Counted from the first letter of the stretch, positions 10,902-24,156 are shown. The stretch is 64,000 nt of DNA from Lindgomyces ingoldianus (GCF_010093535.1 NW_022985187.1:230051-294050); one strand, 5' to 3'. A program made the numbers and translations. Notes: generated by a model from the sequence alone, not told the origin.

Positions 10902-12529
10902 TGTTAGTCTCTAGGTAAAAAGCTGTAGATAGATAGGGGATAATTTAGAGCTGTTTATAGAGTTTGTCCTAGAAAGCTAAGATAAACTGCGTACCTCTGT
11001 CTAATATAATTATGTTAGGCAGGCTATAGTAAACCTATATGTATTAGTAGAATAACTAGGCTATATTAGAGGCAGTTATAAAAAAACATAGTATTAAGTG
11101 TTAATACTTAGTTAAGTAATTAACAACTACTATAATATTTATGTACCCTTTAAATAAAGGTAGGTCTATAATAAAATTAATTAATATGTCTTTCTAAGCT
11201 TATTTAAGAATTAAGAGCAGTTTAAGTAGGCTATTATACTTTTCTTAAAAGGCTTTTACTTTATAGTAAGTATAGCAACATAATACAGATTAGCGTACAG
11301 TATAGAACATGTAAGGCTAGTAGTACTCTCTCTGTAGTAGGTTAAGAGTCTTTCCTTTGCCTAGGTGTCCTCTAATAGGTAAGTTATGTATAATTTAGAG
11401 TAGTTTAATTCTTAGTTTATTAGAATTAAAAATTATAAGTTAGTTATAGTAATACAGCTTACTATTTTAGTTTTTATAGTTAGCTAGTGTTACCTTTTTT
11501 AACTAACTAGCGCTATTTTAGAGCAGGTCTAAGGTTTTTTAAATAAATTTATTATTTAAATACTTATTAGTAATAATTTAATTAATTATCTAATCTATTT
11601 TATTTAAGTTAAGGTCTAAAAATAGCTTAAGTTAAAGTAAAGTTTAGTGTTAAGCTTTTTACACTTCTTCTTAAGCAAAGATGTCTTAGAATTGCCTTAT
11701 AAAGGTATCTAGTTTCTTTTTATCTTAACTAGAACAATAAGTAATCTTAAAATTAAAATAAAATAAGTATTTAAACTAATAAGCTTATTAGTAGCTAAGT
11801 TATTTTATAGTTATAAAGTACTATAAGTTCTTATAGTTAGATAAGACCTATATTAAATGCGCTACACTTTCTAGTTTAGGTTGCTATTATTTAAAGCAGC
11901 GTACTATAGCAAGTAATTTTTTATTATAGATTTTATAATTACTTTCTATAGAACTTATTCTTTTTAAGAAGTATACAATAGGCCTAATAGTCCTGTCTAG
12001 CTTAGTCTAAAAGAGAACTCCTACTACTATGTAGTCTAAGGCATTAGCTTCTATAAGTATTAGTAGTTTAAAGTTAAAGTAGCAGAGTATTAAAGCTTTA
12101 GTAAAGGCTTTCTTTAGCTAGTTAAAAAACTATTAGTAATTTAAGTTAAAGTTAAATTAAACTTTTTTTTAGTAAGTGTAATTATAAAGCTTACTAGCTA
12201 TAAAAAGTTGTTAATAAATTATTAGTAAAAGTTAGTAAATCTTATAAAAGCTTAAACATTCTTTACATTCTTTAAGTATTACTAATCTAGCACAGTTTAA
12301 ACCTTAATAGGGTCTATTTAGATGCTATCTGTAGAGATTACATATCCTAAATATATAACCTTTAATTAGTAGAACTTACATTTGTCTATGTTAAGTTATA
12401 GACCTACTTCTTCTATAGCCTTTAGCACTAGGTGTACATGCTGTTTATACTCTAAAAGGCTATTGCTGTAAATTAGAATATTGTTAATATACATAGTGTA
12501 GAACACGTTTAGGTAGGGTTAGAGCAAGT

Positions 12530-12838
12530 TATTTACAAAATGTTAAAAAGTACTAGGCGTGTTAGCTAAGCTAAAGAGCATTACTAGGTACTTAAATAGT
12601 CTATATTAGGTCTAAAACACTATTAGCTACTTATTACCCTTTACTATCCTTAGCTTATTAAAGGTAGTAATAATATCTAACTTTATAAAATACTTTACTT
12701 TACTTAGTTAGCTTAGGGTTTCTTATAAAAAAAGAATTAAGTATTAGTTTTTAATAGTAATAGTGTTTAGTCCTTAGTAGTTAATATAAAATTAAAGCCT
12801 ACTTTTAGGTTTCTTTATAAATAGTATAGGTAACACTA
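12530..12838 (-). pseudogene. Reverse transcriptase core of the Gypsy element (dead)
   Basis: One minus-strand frame, read through stops, gives PILFIKKPK, then a degraded DYRGLN motif as GLNTITIKN, then KVKYFIKLDII, YLVMLFSLANTPSTF and HFVNN. These align in order with the fingers and palm of Ty3/Gypsy reverse transcriptases. At least seven in-frame stops are present, so it is not functional. The YxDD catalytic box would lie below 12530. Confidence 0.85.
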
Positions 12839-15065
12839 CTAGTAAGAAGCTAGCTTAAATAAACCTTTTTTTTAGGTTCTTATTAAAGTATTTTTAAAGC
12901 ACTTTTAATTTATTTAGTAACATCCTATATAGTAGCCTATAACTAGGTTGTTTACTAAGCTTAAAAGTTATTTAGTAATTATATAGACATTATATTAAAA
13001 GCTTATTAAACTTATCTTAGAAAAAGACATGTAATAAGTTATAGTAGTTTTAAAGGACTATTATTCTTAAGTTAGTGTGTTTTTAGGGAGCTAAAGCTTA
13101 GTCTATATTAGAAATTATAACTGCGTAGATTTTATAATCTAGTTATTAAGCTAGAGTTATAAACAAGGTAGGTTCTATATAGCAGATGTCTATCTACTAT
13201 TTAAGTCCTAGTTTATGTTTAAATTAAGTAAGTAAAGGTTCTTTAAAGGCTTTCTTTTTTTTAAGTTTAAGTAGTTATTAAATTATTTTATATAGCCTAT
13301 CTTAGTAAAAGGCCTAGCTTATTAGCCTTACTTAGGTAGTTCTTTTTTAGGTTATTAAAGAGTAGGTCTAGAAACCTTTTATATTAAGTGCTATTTAAGT
13401 ATTATTTAAGTGTAAGTGTAAGCATATATCTTAGCATTAAAAAGAGTTAAAGTTTAGAACTTACTCTTAATAATTAAAAGCAACTTTATGCTAATATAGC
13501 TATAGTTGTTTTAAGATTAGGTTATAATGTTCTATGTTTATTACATAAAGCTTAATCTGCTTCTTATAGTGTTAGTAAGTAATTATAATAGTTGTAGTAT
13601 AAAAGATAAAACCTTTTTTAAGTTGTTTTTTATTAAATCTAGTTAAGTAAATTATTTAGGTAAGTAGTGTTAATTAAAGATTTAGTTTACATACTAGTTC
13701 TTTGTTAATATAACTTATACTATTTACTTTTAAGTTAATAAGAGCCTATATTAGAGCTAATATAGTTCTTTATTATAAATATATAAAAATATTAACTTAG
13801 TACTTCTAGTTATTAGTAAGAAACTTAGCCTATAAGTTAGTAAAAATCTAGTGTTAAATTAGTCCTAGAGGGTAACTTAGCCCTAGGACAAGCCTTTTTG
13901 CAGGCTTCTACTGCTATAGCTGCAGCTATGTTAAGAGTAGCAAGAGAGATTAGAGCTTAAATACAAGTTAAAGCCTTTATAAAAATAAAATTAAAATAGT
14001 AAAAATCTTTAATAAATACTAGCAGCACTACTTACGTAGACTTAAAAAAAGAGAATAAAGCAGTTTTAAAAAATATAACTATACTTACTACACTTAAAGT
14101 ATTAACTTTTTTTTTTATAATTTTTACACTTTCTAAAACTAACTAGAGCATAATTTAAATTAATTTTTATTATATTAGAGTTTTTATTTGCAACTGCGCT
14201 AGTTTAGAAGCGTATTAGGGCTTGTACAGAGAGGAACCTTATGTTATTATTATAGGTAGTAATTAGGTTTGCATACATATTAAGGTTGTTTAAGAGGGGT
14301 TCTTCTACTATAGCGCATTACAGTTTAGTTAAGAGAGAGTTATATAAGGCTATAATTAGACCTATTTTATTTAGGCCTATATTAGATGCAAGTTAGCAGA
14401 ACTTAGTAAAGTGTAAAGTAAAGCTTTTTTTTTTTTATTATAAAGTGTTTAAGTAACTTAGGGCTGTTAACTTTTTATTTAAGTTTTTATAAGTTACTTA
14501 TAAAAACACTATAAATTAATCTAGGTTAATAATATCTTTATTTATTAGTAAGTTAATTAAGGCTGTTATATTATAGTTAAGTTAAAAGTAGGCATATAGT
14601 AACTAAAAGTGTTTAGAGAGAAATTAGTCTATGTTTTCTTTAAGTTTATATTAAAGCTTATATAGGAAGAAAAGTAGGTCTTTCTATTTTTTATTAAATA
14701 GTAGGGGATTAGAGAGTTAGTTAGATTTTATTACTAAGTTAAAAAAGTTATAAGTTATAAGTAGCATTAAGTAGAAAAAAGTTAAGCTATCTCTAGACTT
14801 CTAAGTAAGCTTTAAGGCTAGTAAGTTCTTAGTTCTTACTACTATAACAAGAGTTAAGGTAGAAACAGACTACTTAATAACATAAAGCTGTTTTTTAAAG
14901 TCCTTTTAAAAAGCTTTAAAGCTTATAATATAGTAGCTTTTTTATAAAGTAAGTGCTTTTTAAAAAGCTTTTTAGCTTACTTTAATAGCTTAAAGTTATG
15001 CAAGTACTAAGCTTATTAGATTAGATTTAGAAGCTATTTTTAGCTAAGGTTTTAACATAACATAA

Positions 15066-15383
15066 TGTTATAATTATGCATAAGTAAGGTTATAGAGCTT
15101 TATAGAGGTCTAGTTTAATTACTACATAAGGTATTATAGTAAGTACAAGATGTTGTGTAAGAAATAAAAAGGTTTAGAAAAAAATTAGTAATTAAATACT
15201 TAGCTTAAAAGTCTAAGCGCTTTAAGTATAAATTAAGCCTATTCTAGGTTTAGTTAGTGTTAAGGCAGTTTATGCTTAAGTTTATGTCTGTGTTGTGTTA
15301 TGTTTGTGTCAGACGTGCACTAATAATACTCTAGTACGCGTCTGATACAGTTATGTCTGGGATCCGGGGAGGATACCGTGACA
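15066..15383 (-). repeat. LTR, right copy of the Gypsy element
   Basis: 318 bp, the same length as the left LTR, starting TGTTATAATTATG and ending ACCGTGACA. Differences from the left copy are transitions, in keeping with RIP acting on both copies. Confidence 0.9.
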
Positions 15384-15388
15384 TAGCA

Positions 15389-15719
15389 TATTTCACAAGC
15401 AAGCAATCTTTATAATTAAACAATCTACTCTAATAAAATCTTAGCACCTTGTATTTTAATTAATAATACATCTACTAATTAACCTTTAATATACTAACAA
15501 GAAAGGTTAAATACTCTTAGCTCTTTAAGTAATTTAAAAAAATCTACATTTCAAGCATTTAAGCTACTATAGTAATTTATAAAGTATAAGGCTGCTAGTT
15601 CTTACAAAGGATAATACTGTAAAGATGAGATAGTAGATAGAACGGATAGCACTGAGAGCAAGGGTTCGGAGAAAGATAGGAGTGTAGTAAGAGAGACGAA
15701 TCGCTGCCAAGCCTCGCTT
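15389..15719. other. AT-rich spacer between the Gypsy and hAT elements
   Basis: The stretch is AT-rich up to about 15600, then of more normal composition. The sequence next to the hAT insertion (about 15620-15727) continues on the far side at 19020. No gene is recognised. Confidence 0.5.
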
Positions 15720-15727
15720 GTCAGGAT

Positions 15728-18700
15728 CAGTGCTGGCGGGAATCGGTCCGAATCGATTATCCGGAATCACGTGGCGCTATCCTGGATCTGGATCGGATCC
15801 ATGAATCGATCCAGCGCTAAGGCTAAATAGGCAACTATTCTAAACAATTAGTCTTTTACTTAATTTTTTGTGCTATTGTACTCTTAATAAGTTGTACAAC
15901 AAACATTTAATAAAAATTTAGCTTAGGACAATAGGATTCTATTTATAATAGGAGCAGTTAATAGCTTAAAATCTAAACAATAGAGGAAGAAATGTATATT
16001 AAGCCCTGCCTTATACAACACGTATTATAGAAAGTATCTTCTTTTTATCTTATTATACAAAAACATGGACATTGCAATTTAGAACGCTAAGGAGAATGAT
16101 GAAAATAGCTAGGAGCAGCATGGCGCTGATGGCTGCAAAAGATGCATCTAGGTTTTTCCCGCTGCCTCTAACCCAAACGTACAAGCAGCTCTGGGAGTTG
16201 TAGCGCATACTGTAAGTTACTCCCCCTATTGTATAATAAGCTAACAATTTTAGATCTAGCAGAAACAGGTTCTCTCTGCACCCTGCAACAATGTTAAATA
16301 CTACAGCAGCACCTTTTATGCCTTCTAATTAAATACCTACTGCCTGTTATACATTAATGCAGTGTTAATTTAGACTTATAGTACTATTAACATAAAACCT
16401 TGCTGTATGCCTTTTATCTTACATGTTATACAACAACTAACTTACATAGTAGAGTGTGCTAGCTATTCTTACTATAGTCTATTTTTAGAGTGTGTTTTAC
16501 TCTTGTTTAAGTAGGCAGCTGCTTACGCTAATTGCAAATTTAAAGATTAAGCTGCCTGTTACAGTCACTACAATAGCTCTTGACCTAATCAGTATCGTCT
16601 GACACCTAACAATAGTATAGGTCCCCTAGCAACTTTGTCTTCTAGTGCAAACAACATTGTTACAGATTACCTGTACAAGATTAAGGAGCTAGAGAGTAAT
16701 AATAAGAATAGGCGCTAGAATGTTATACAATAAATTACTTAGAATTAACAGTCTTTTTATAAGCAAAGAATAAGATAAGAAATAAAAATCTTTACTTTTT
16801 TAAATAGTCTACTTATTTTTAACTTAACTAGTAATTTAAAGATTTAATTACTTTAATAATATTAAGATTTAATAATGCTTAAGTTTAAAAGATTATATAA
16901 CGTGCTCTAGAGAAAATACATTCTAGTTTATTACTTATAGGTAGTATAGAGTAGATCTTAAGTGTAAGATAAGTAAGAAAGGGCTACTAAGATTATTATA
17001 CGTTATCCTACTACTATTTTAACACATCTTTAACCCCCTTTGTTGCTAGCTCTCTTATATACTCTGCCTACTTATCTAGATTCTCTACTAAAGCCTAATT
17101 ACTAAAAATTTGCTTAGTTATAGCTTTAATTAAATAATCTTAGACTTTATAAATAATCTATGCTGTTGTATAACAAGTAGCCTGTTGTTTTCTTTGCTCT
17201 TACGCTTTACTTTAGGGAGGTGTTAATAATAAATCTTAATATTTAGATTAAAAATTAAGCTAGAATTGTTTTAGCTAAGCTTTCTATGCTTTTTAGTCTT
17301 TAGTAAAGAACCTTAAGGCAAGCATTACCTTATTAGCCTAGTTTGTATAATAATAAAGATGTAAAACTGTTGTAATTTAGTAGAGAGAATGCTTCTAAAG
17401 TAAGTCCTACTATTTTTGCTATGCTGTAAGTGCCTAGGTAGCTTATATAACATAATCTTTATTAAATTATGTATCTCCCTTCTTATGTTTTGCTAGGAAA
17501 GCCATTGTGTGAGTCTGTAAGATCTATAGAGAAGGAAGAGCCTATCTAAGGCATTTTGCATCTCCTTTATTTTAAAGGATTACATCCTTAAAAATCTATA
17601 AAAATGTTTTTATTATACAAAGCATTTTCTAATCCTTTGTCTCTAAAGTATTGTGTTTAAAATTAGGTTAGTTTTTAACATAGAAATCTATGTGCATTTT
17701 AAGCTTAATTACTGTATTAATTATATAATACTAGCTATTCTATCTTATACAATTGTCTAAAGGTATTATCTGTCTAGCTTGCAAGATAAACTTATTTGTA
17801 CAAAGCCCTAAACTATAAATATAGACCACAATGTTATAAAGTTTGCTAAAGGGACTAATAGCTCTAATTATATCTTGTTATACAGAATTAGAGGGCAATC
17901 TATTTGCCTTTTTAAGGTCTACAGCTTTAAGATCTTTAAGATAACTTTTATATAAACTTAAAAACAAAAATGCTTACATAATAAGATTAATAATATAACT
18001 AAGATAGTAAACTCTTTTATTCTTAAGATCCTAATGCAGATTAAGTTTGTTAGAATACCACTTGCTAATTATATAATAGAGAGTGTTATTAGTGCTAGCA
18101 TTATCTCTAACAACTGCTTCTAGATTTCTAGTAATCTTATACTCCTTAAGTACTGTACAAAGTACAGAGAACTGTTCTTTACTAGAATAGCCTAAGACTA
18201 GTTGTAAAGCAAGAAGGTGTTTAGTAACAGTATTATCTAAGCTTTATACAAAGTGTTTAGTAATTGTAATAAATAGGATTTAGTTTAGAGAGGTCTAGAG
18301 ATTAAGCGCAACATTAATCTTTAAGGTTGCTGTCTAAATCTTGCGCTAAAGAATAAGCTTCTCTTCATACTAATAGCTTTAGATTGCTGTACAAATAGTA
18401 GAGTGTAAAACTAAAATAGCCTCTCTAGCAACAAGATTTAATGCTTGTATAAAAGCCTAAAAGAACAATAATTTAACAACTAAGAAAGTAAAACGCTGTT
18501 AAACAATTAGTTATATAAGAGCCTTTTAAATAATATTTTTGTCTAGATAGGCTCTAAACACAGCATTCTATATATCTCCTCTTGTGCAAGGTTCTGCGCA
18601 GTCCTATAGCTCTTAGAGTTTAATAGCACCTGCTTGTTGTACAAGAGAAAGAGTACCCTTTGCTAAAACTTAGTAGTTAGATTTTAAGTGCCTTTAAAAG

Positions 18701-19011
18701 TTTATAACAACCTCTAAAGCGTAGTCGCAATTATAGAAATTGCAGTATTAAAGAAGCTAGCTGTTTTGTTTAGTAGGTTTATTAGACATTAGTAGTTGTA
18801 CAAAGTTTCTAATGTCACCGCCCTTATTTTTGGGCACTAGAGTTAAGCTTAATTTATAGGATTCTATTGTACAAGACTTTTAAAGTTGTTTTGTTAATAG
18901 GGAAGCAAATTTTCAGCCAAGACTATGAATTAATTCGAGGATCCAATCCAGATTCAGGATAGCGTGGATTCGGATCGATCCACGAATCGGATCGATCTAT
19001 CGCCAGCACTG
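15728..19011 (-). mobile_element. RIP-damaged hAT DNA transposon
   Basis: The element is 3284 bp. It starts CAGTGCTGGCG and ends with the exact inverse CGCCAGCACTG. Both sides are flanked by the 8-bp duplication GTCAGGAT (15720-15727 and 19012-19019), the size diagnostic of hAT elements. The subterminal 80 bp on each side are GC-richer and repeat GGATC/GATCC-type motifs in inverted orientation. On the minus strand around 18850-18350 a stop-laden frame has the style of a fungal hAT transposase, for example RFTFLVVKLL where family members have LPFRVVEW-like sequence. No open transposase remains. Confidence 0.9.
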
Positions 19012-19019
19012 GTCAGGAT

Positions 19020-20730
19020 TCATGCTTATATACGAAGCACAGGTCATGTGACCTCCAAACAGGTCAGGGGAGGCCATACTAGCCCGTTCTGGAACATCCG
19101 GCCTTACATAAGCTAAGTATTCTCACATAGTATAATATATATATAGATAATTCTAGGGCTAGCACTAGTACTAGCGGTTGCCTCTAGTCTAACCTAAACC
19201 TCTATAAGCAAGATAAGGCCACGTGGCTGACTGTACCTACCTTGTTACAAGTTACGCTGAGAGATTTTATCTAGCTTAGTAACGTTAATAGTTTACCTTA
19301 CTTTAAAATAAGTCTACACACTGACTAGGCATGCTAAAATAATATTATATAATAAAAATACTATTTAAACATGTATTAAAGCTATAGAAGCGTTCTACAG
19401 GTTAATTTAATACTATATAGGGTGTGTGGAGGTGCGAGAAAATTTTCTTGGTTGAGTTTTGTCACGTTACCCTTTGATCGTCTGCCGTATGGAACGGCCC
19501 TTGCTGTACTTAGGGGGGATGAGTACTCCTCTGTCCTGGCGATCCCAACACGATCAACTCAACGATGATGTTCGTGTCTAAGTTCGATGCACATTCCAGA
19601 GCGAAAGGATCACCCGGATTAGGAAGCAGATGCATGAATTTCTGCTAGCATGCATGTCAAATGTTCCTCTCTGAAACGAATCCCTGGAGGATGATCGTGA
19701 AGGGGTCGACGATTCACAGTCGCGTCGGACGAATCGCTGAAGATAGCCTCCGATGGGACCAGTAGTCATGATACACAGGAAGCCTCAAGTGGTCTCAATC
19801 CAAAGGGCGGTCCGAAGGGGGTAATCCCGGCGTCGGCTAGCGATGAGGGACTGTTTGCATTTCACAAGCCATCAAGTCGTCGCTGGCTTCTAGACGAGAA
19901 CTTCGAGTGGATGGATGACAACGGCCCGAAACGCGCATATACGCGAGTAATTGTTCCTGGCGACATAGGAACCAAAGGGTGCGGATTGGTCATTCGCACA
20001 GCTTCAAGGATATTGAGGCGTTCGGTTGGCTCTACGATCATTCCACTTTTTCGAATGTAACAGTTTACTAGGGACATCTGAGTGTCATCCCATGTTCCTG
20101 GAATGTGGCCGCGGGTGAGCCCACGTGGATTTATCGATTATCTCAACAGAACCCCTGCACCGAGGACGAACCTTCCACAAAGCGGATAGCTCGGTCGGGG
20201 GGCTCAGTTTTACCTCAACGCCATACGACGCCTTCGATCTTTAAGCTCCACCGATGGCACGCAAGTTCTCGAACAAGCCGGTTGACACCTGCAGAATTCG
20301 GGGGACGCTTTGCAATGCAGCGGCCAACCTATCCCACATTACCGCTAGACCCTGCCCTCGTGGACCAATTGCGCTCTCTGTCAAGGTCACGGAAACTTCG
20401 AAGGCGGGAACTCGATGGCAAATTTGAAAAGTGGGAGATAACCACCCTACTTTATCAGTTTGAGTCTCCCGTCGGCCGAAACCCCTTGGCAGGCAATGTT
20501 GCGGCCTGAGCCTAACCCATTGTCATACATATCACTCGCCCACCTTTACACAGCTACTCGCTCCGACTACATTCTTGCTTGAGTGGACTTGGTCACGATA
20601 TCCTCCACTGTGCAGCCTCCCTTACAGCACAATTATTCCATTATAATGATGCCCCAGTTCTTTTAGTCTCATCACTTCGCTTTTCCACCCTGTCGCGCGT
20701 CAAGCACCTCTTCCCTACTCTATCGTTACC
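19020..20730. other. Region between the hAT element and the PTH11-like gene
   Basis: AT-rich to about 19430, then normal composition. Minus-strand frames at 19862-20077 and 19578-19769, and a plus-strand frame at 20105-20509 (134 codons), look protein-like but match no family I know and are not joined by obvious splice sites. They may be decayed or lineage-specific genes. The last 150 bp are the leader of the next gene, rich in CTTC/TCTC tracts. Confidence 0.4.
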
Positions 20731-22107
20731 ATGTCGATCCTTGAGCCCGAATCTGGAATCTGGTACGCCCTTTGCTGGCTTGTTGTATTGACGCGACTTG
20801 CCTCAAGACGACTGCATTTGGGGTCATGGAAATCTCTCCAACTTGACGACTATTTGATCGTCCTGGCAATGGTACCACTCTATGGTTTCTGTCCAAGTAA
20901 ATCGCTAATCGGTGCCCAAGGCCACGGATACGATTTTGATGGCCATCATGCATATCATTATTCACACAAGTAGTAACCTCATCGCCCCTGGGGAAGATGT
21001 CTCGCATTTTTCCTCTCAGGATATCAGCGAAAGAATATACGGCTCTAAGCTCGTACTAGTATCGGAACAGATGCAGATTCTTACCGTCTGGCTGGTTAAG
21101 ACATGCTTGTTGATCATGTATAATCGCATGACGTATGCTTGCAATTTCACGACCCATTCAGACTTAACTGACAGAGATTCCTAGAGTACTACTGCCACAA
21201 CACAAGTTAGTCAAGGCTGTGGCGGTTTATGTTGCCCTTGGATTTGTGGTGATGGAGATACTTTATTTCGGAGTTTGGTGCCGCCCATTCTCACAATACT
21301 TCGCTGTACCACCACGAAGCTGTATGAAACCTTTCCATACCCAGGTATGTCTAACTGCTAACTTCTATAATCTAGCCCAATGCTCCGCTGCTACCAATCA
21401 TCTGATAACAAACGCCGTGTTCAACATTTCCTCAGATCTTATGATCATCGCTATCCCAATGCCACTACTGTTTAAAGTTAAGCTCCCGAAGAAGAACAAG
21501 ACTATACTATTCGGCGTGTTTCTTATCGGGACGTTTACGGTATGATCTAGCCTTAGCGATGTCTCCTCACACCTTGCTATTTACTAATGCCTCTCAGATC
21601 ATTGCAGCCGTATTGAATAAATATTACTCTTTCACGCATCCATTCGGCACGCAATGGACAATCTGGTATCTCCGCGAATCCTACACCGCCATCCTTTGCG
21701 CCAATCTTCCTTTAACTTGGCCTGTCCTCCAACGTATCTTCAATCTCAATAACTGGAGCCACAACTCCTATGGTACTGGCCAATATGGAACTCACTCAAG
21801 GCCTCATGGTACAATATCTGCCTTCAAAAGCAACGCACCAAAGACGAGACTTCAATCCGAATCGAATAGTAAGAGCGGTAGTATGCGGAGAGGCGAAAGC
21901 CAAGAGCGAATCAACTACACCGGAGAGCCTCTCAAGATATATCAAAATATGGAGGTGACCATACATTCAACTAGCGCGAAGGAAATACCTGGCTTGGAAT
22001 TAGGTGACTTGGGATCACACAACAGCCGGATAAGCATTGACACAAAACATAGCGGGAGTAGTGGCTCGGAAAAGGCACGAGTCACCACCACCTGCCACGC
22101 TGTCTAA
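20731..22107 (+). CDS. PTH11-like / rhodopsin-domain integral membrane protein
   Basis: A seven-helix fungal membrane protein of the large PTH11-like family (rhodopsin-domain Pfam type); some members sense host surfaces, but no role can be assigned here. Exons 20731-20871, 20921-21132, 21185-21539 and 21598-22107 join in frame to 405 aa. Family marks are LQLDDYLIVLAM, TVWLVKTCLLIMYNRM, WCRPFSQYFAVPP, QCSAATNHLITNAVFNISSD and LPLTWPVLQRIF. The tail of about 110 residues is polar and cytosolic, ending HAV. Between VPP and QCSA about 21 extra residues are read. They include a GTATGT-CTAAC-TAG string that resembles a 31-nt intron but would break the frame, so I keep it as coding. Confidence 0.85.
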
Positions 22108-22760
22108 GGAGTCACAAATGCACTCAGACCACTTCCTCGTAAGCCTTGCCTAAGTCGTAATGTATGATCACGTGATGATGATAAGATACCCTTCCAAAGT
22201 TCAATATGAATTCTTACTAAGCGTAAGAACATCCCTAATGTAGTCTCTTATGTGATTGTAAATCCTCAATTGATCACACGTTCTCCCAAGTTAGGAAGGT
22301 ATCCCAGTGTGCAAGATTTATTACGGCGAACTGACTGTGTGGTCAGTGCCCCGGTTCCTTCAACTCAGTGCCAAGTCTTCAATCCGCTTTTCGTCCGCCT
22401 CAACACCTCAAGTGTTTCGCTATCGCTCTTCATTACAAAGCTTACTCGAAAAAAAACCCGTCCACTTGTCGATATGACGCTTCGGTTGGTGGCCTGTTCA
22501 ACGAGTTGCGGAACTCCACCCAAAAAATGAGTCTGGCCGACAGCTCTCCAATCAGAGATGGCTTCGCGTCGCACGCACACCTGCAACGGAGACGCGGGAC
22601 TAACGCGGGATCATGCTCACGCCAGGAACGAGATTGATAATATCTCTGGGTATCATATATATAGCGAATCCTCTTTGCTGTTTCCTTGTTTGAACACATT
22701 TCTTCGGTTTCACCCGTCTTAAGCAGCCTTTCCCCAACTCCTCTATCATAATATGCAACC
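22108..22760. other. Intergenic, upstream of the flavin oxidoreductase gene
   Basis: Short overlapping frames on both strands (22252-22640) are not convincing. A TATATATAG string near 22655 lies about 100 bp before the next start codon and could serve as its TATA element. Confidence 0.4.
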
Positions 22761-24156
22761 ATGTCTTCAACATTAGGCGCTGCTATTGAACTACCATGCG
22801 GGCTTACCCTTCCAAACCGCCTCGTAAAGGTATAATTTAACACTTAATACTCCCCAAGTGGCCTGAGGCTGACCCATGTAGGCGGCGATGGCCGAGGCTA
22901 TGGCCGATGATTCTAACCCAGGCGATAAGTTTATCGCAGCATACACCAGTTGGGGATCCGGTGAATGGGGCGCAATTCTGACTGGCATGTCTCGTCTTCC
23001 AGTCCTCAGATCTCCACTAATATTCTGAAGGTAACGTGGAAGTTTCTTCTATCTACAGGGGATCCAACAATTCAGTCGCGGTGATGCCATCTATATCTCC
23101 CACTACGCGAGACGCCTGGACTCGATGGGCACTAGCCTCACAACGTAATGGAACGCCTGCCATCGTCCAGATAGTTCATCCAGGTCGGCAGAGCCCTGCA
23201 AAAGCCGGAAATCGTGGTTTCTTCGATAAGTCGATAGCTCCCTCCGCGATACCTCTCAAGCTTGGCGACGGAATTCTGGATCGCGTATTATCACGCACCA
23301 TCTTCGGCACCCCAAGGGAGATGACACTGAAAGAGATTGCGGAGGTGGTTGACCAGTTCACGGTGACTGCAAAACTGGCGTATGAGAGTGGTTTCAAGGG
23401 CATCCAAATACATGGCGCACATGGATACCTAATCTCGCAATTTCTCTCCTCTAAGATGAACGTCCGAACAGATGCCTACGGGGGCACAGCTGCTAAGCGT
23501 GCGCAAATCCTCATCGATATCATCCGAGCAATCAGGAAAGAAGTTCCTCCTTCATTCTGTGTGAGCATCAAGCTCAATTCCGCTGACGTCGCTGGCTCCG
23601 AGAACCTCGAAGAAAGTCTTGAGCAAATCGGACTCATTTCACGGGAGCAAGTCGACTTCCTTGAAATCAGCGGTGGTTCTTATGAAAACCCGCGGATGGC
23701 ACAAGGCGACAATCTCCCATCAATAAGGTCCGTCCAACGAGAGGCTTTCTTCCTCGACTATGCTCGAGCGGTGAGGGAAAGATATCCAAATATCATCTTG
23801 ATGGTCACAGGCGGGTTCAGAAGTCGGATAGGTATGGTTGCTGCTCTAGAGAGCAATTCTTGCGACTTAATTGGGCTCGCGAGACCAGCAGCTGTTTTGC
23901 CGAGCTTTCCAAAGGATATGCTTTTGAATGAGGGTGTGAAAGATGAGGATGCCGCAATTGACCTGACCCCCGTTAAAGGGAATTGGTTGATAAGGATGTT
24001 GCCAATCAAGATACTTGGAACTGGTGTGGATACAAGTAAGTTGACTTTATATGTTACATTTCTTTTCCACCATACTAACAAGTGCAAGTGTATTACGTCA
24101 AACAGATACACAAGATGGGTGTTGGTCAGAAACCTCAGCCACCTCCAAAAGTTTAG
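22761..24156 (+). CDS. NADH:flavin oxidoreductase, old yellow enzyme family
   Basis: FMN-dependent oxidoreductase with a TIM-barrel fold that reduces activated C=C bonds; physiological substrate unknown. Exons 22761-22829, 22882-22984, 23031-24035 and 24089-24156 give 414 aa, a normal length. Visible motifs: LPNRLVKAAMAE near the N-terminus (FMN-binding start), QIVHPGRQ, the substrate/flavin-binding QIHGAHGYLISQFLS with the H-A-H-G-Y core, RTDAYGG, FLEISGGSYENP, VTGGFRS and LIGLARPA for the phosphate site. The second intron, 22985-23030, has a GC donor (GCATGT). The last exon ends GVGQKPQPPPKV. No signal peptide, so a cytosolic location is likely. Confidence 0.92.

Larger units (their letters stand above)
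8689..15383 (-). mobile_element. RIP-damaged Ty3/Gypsy LTR retrotransposon
   Basis: The element is 6695 bp, flanked by TAGCA duplications and bounded by two 318-bp LTRs (8689-9006 and 15066-15383) that start TGTCACG/TGTTATA and end in GTGACA. On the minus strand around 12838-12530 a stop-riddled frame still reads as a Ty3/Gypsy reverse transcriptase core. The many TAA/TAG codons stand where CAA, CGA or TGG would be expected, and the body is extremely AT-rich, the pattern left by repeat-induced point mutation. A pogo-type relic and the assembly gap lie inside the element. No functional gag or pol frame remains. Confidence 0.9.

Noticed and set aside
10395..10907. 170-codon frame at the gap
   Set aside because: It consists almost entirely of N and is an artefact of translating the gap.
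20105..20509. 134-codon plus-strand frame as a gene
   Set aside because: No recognisable domain and no partner exons; kept only as a mention in the region entry.
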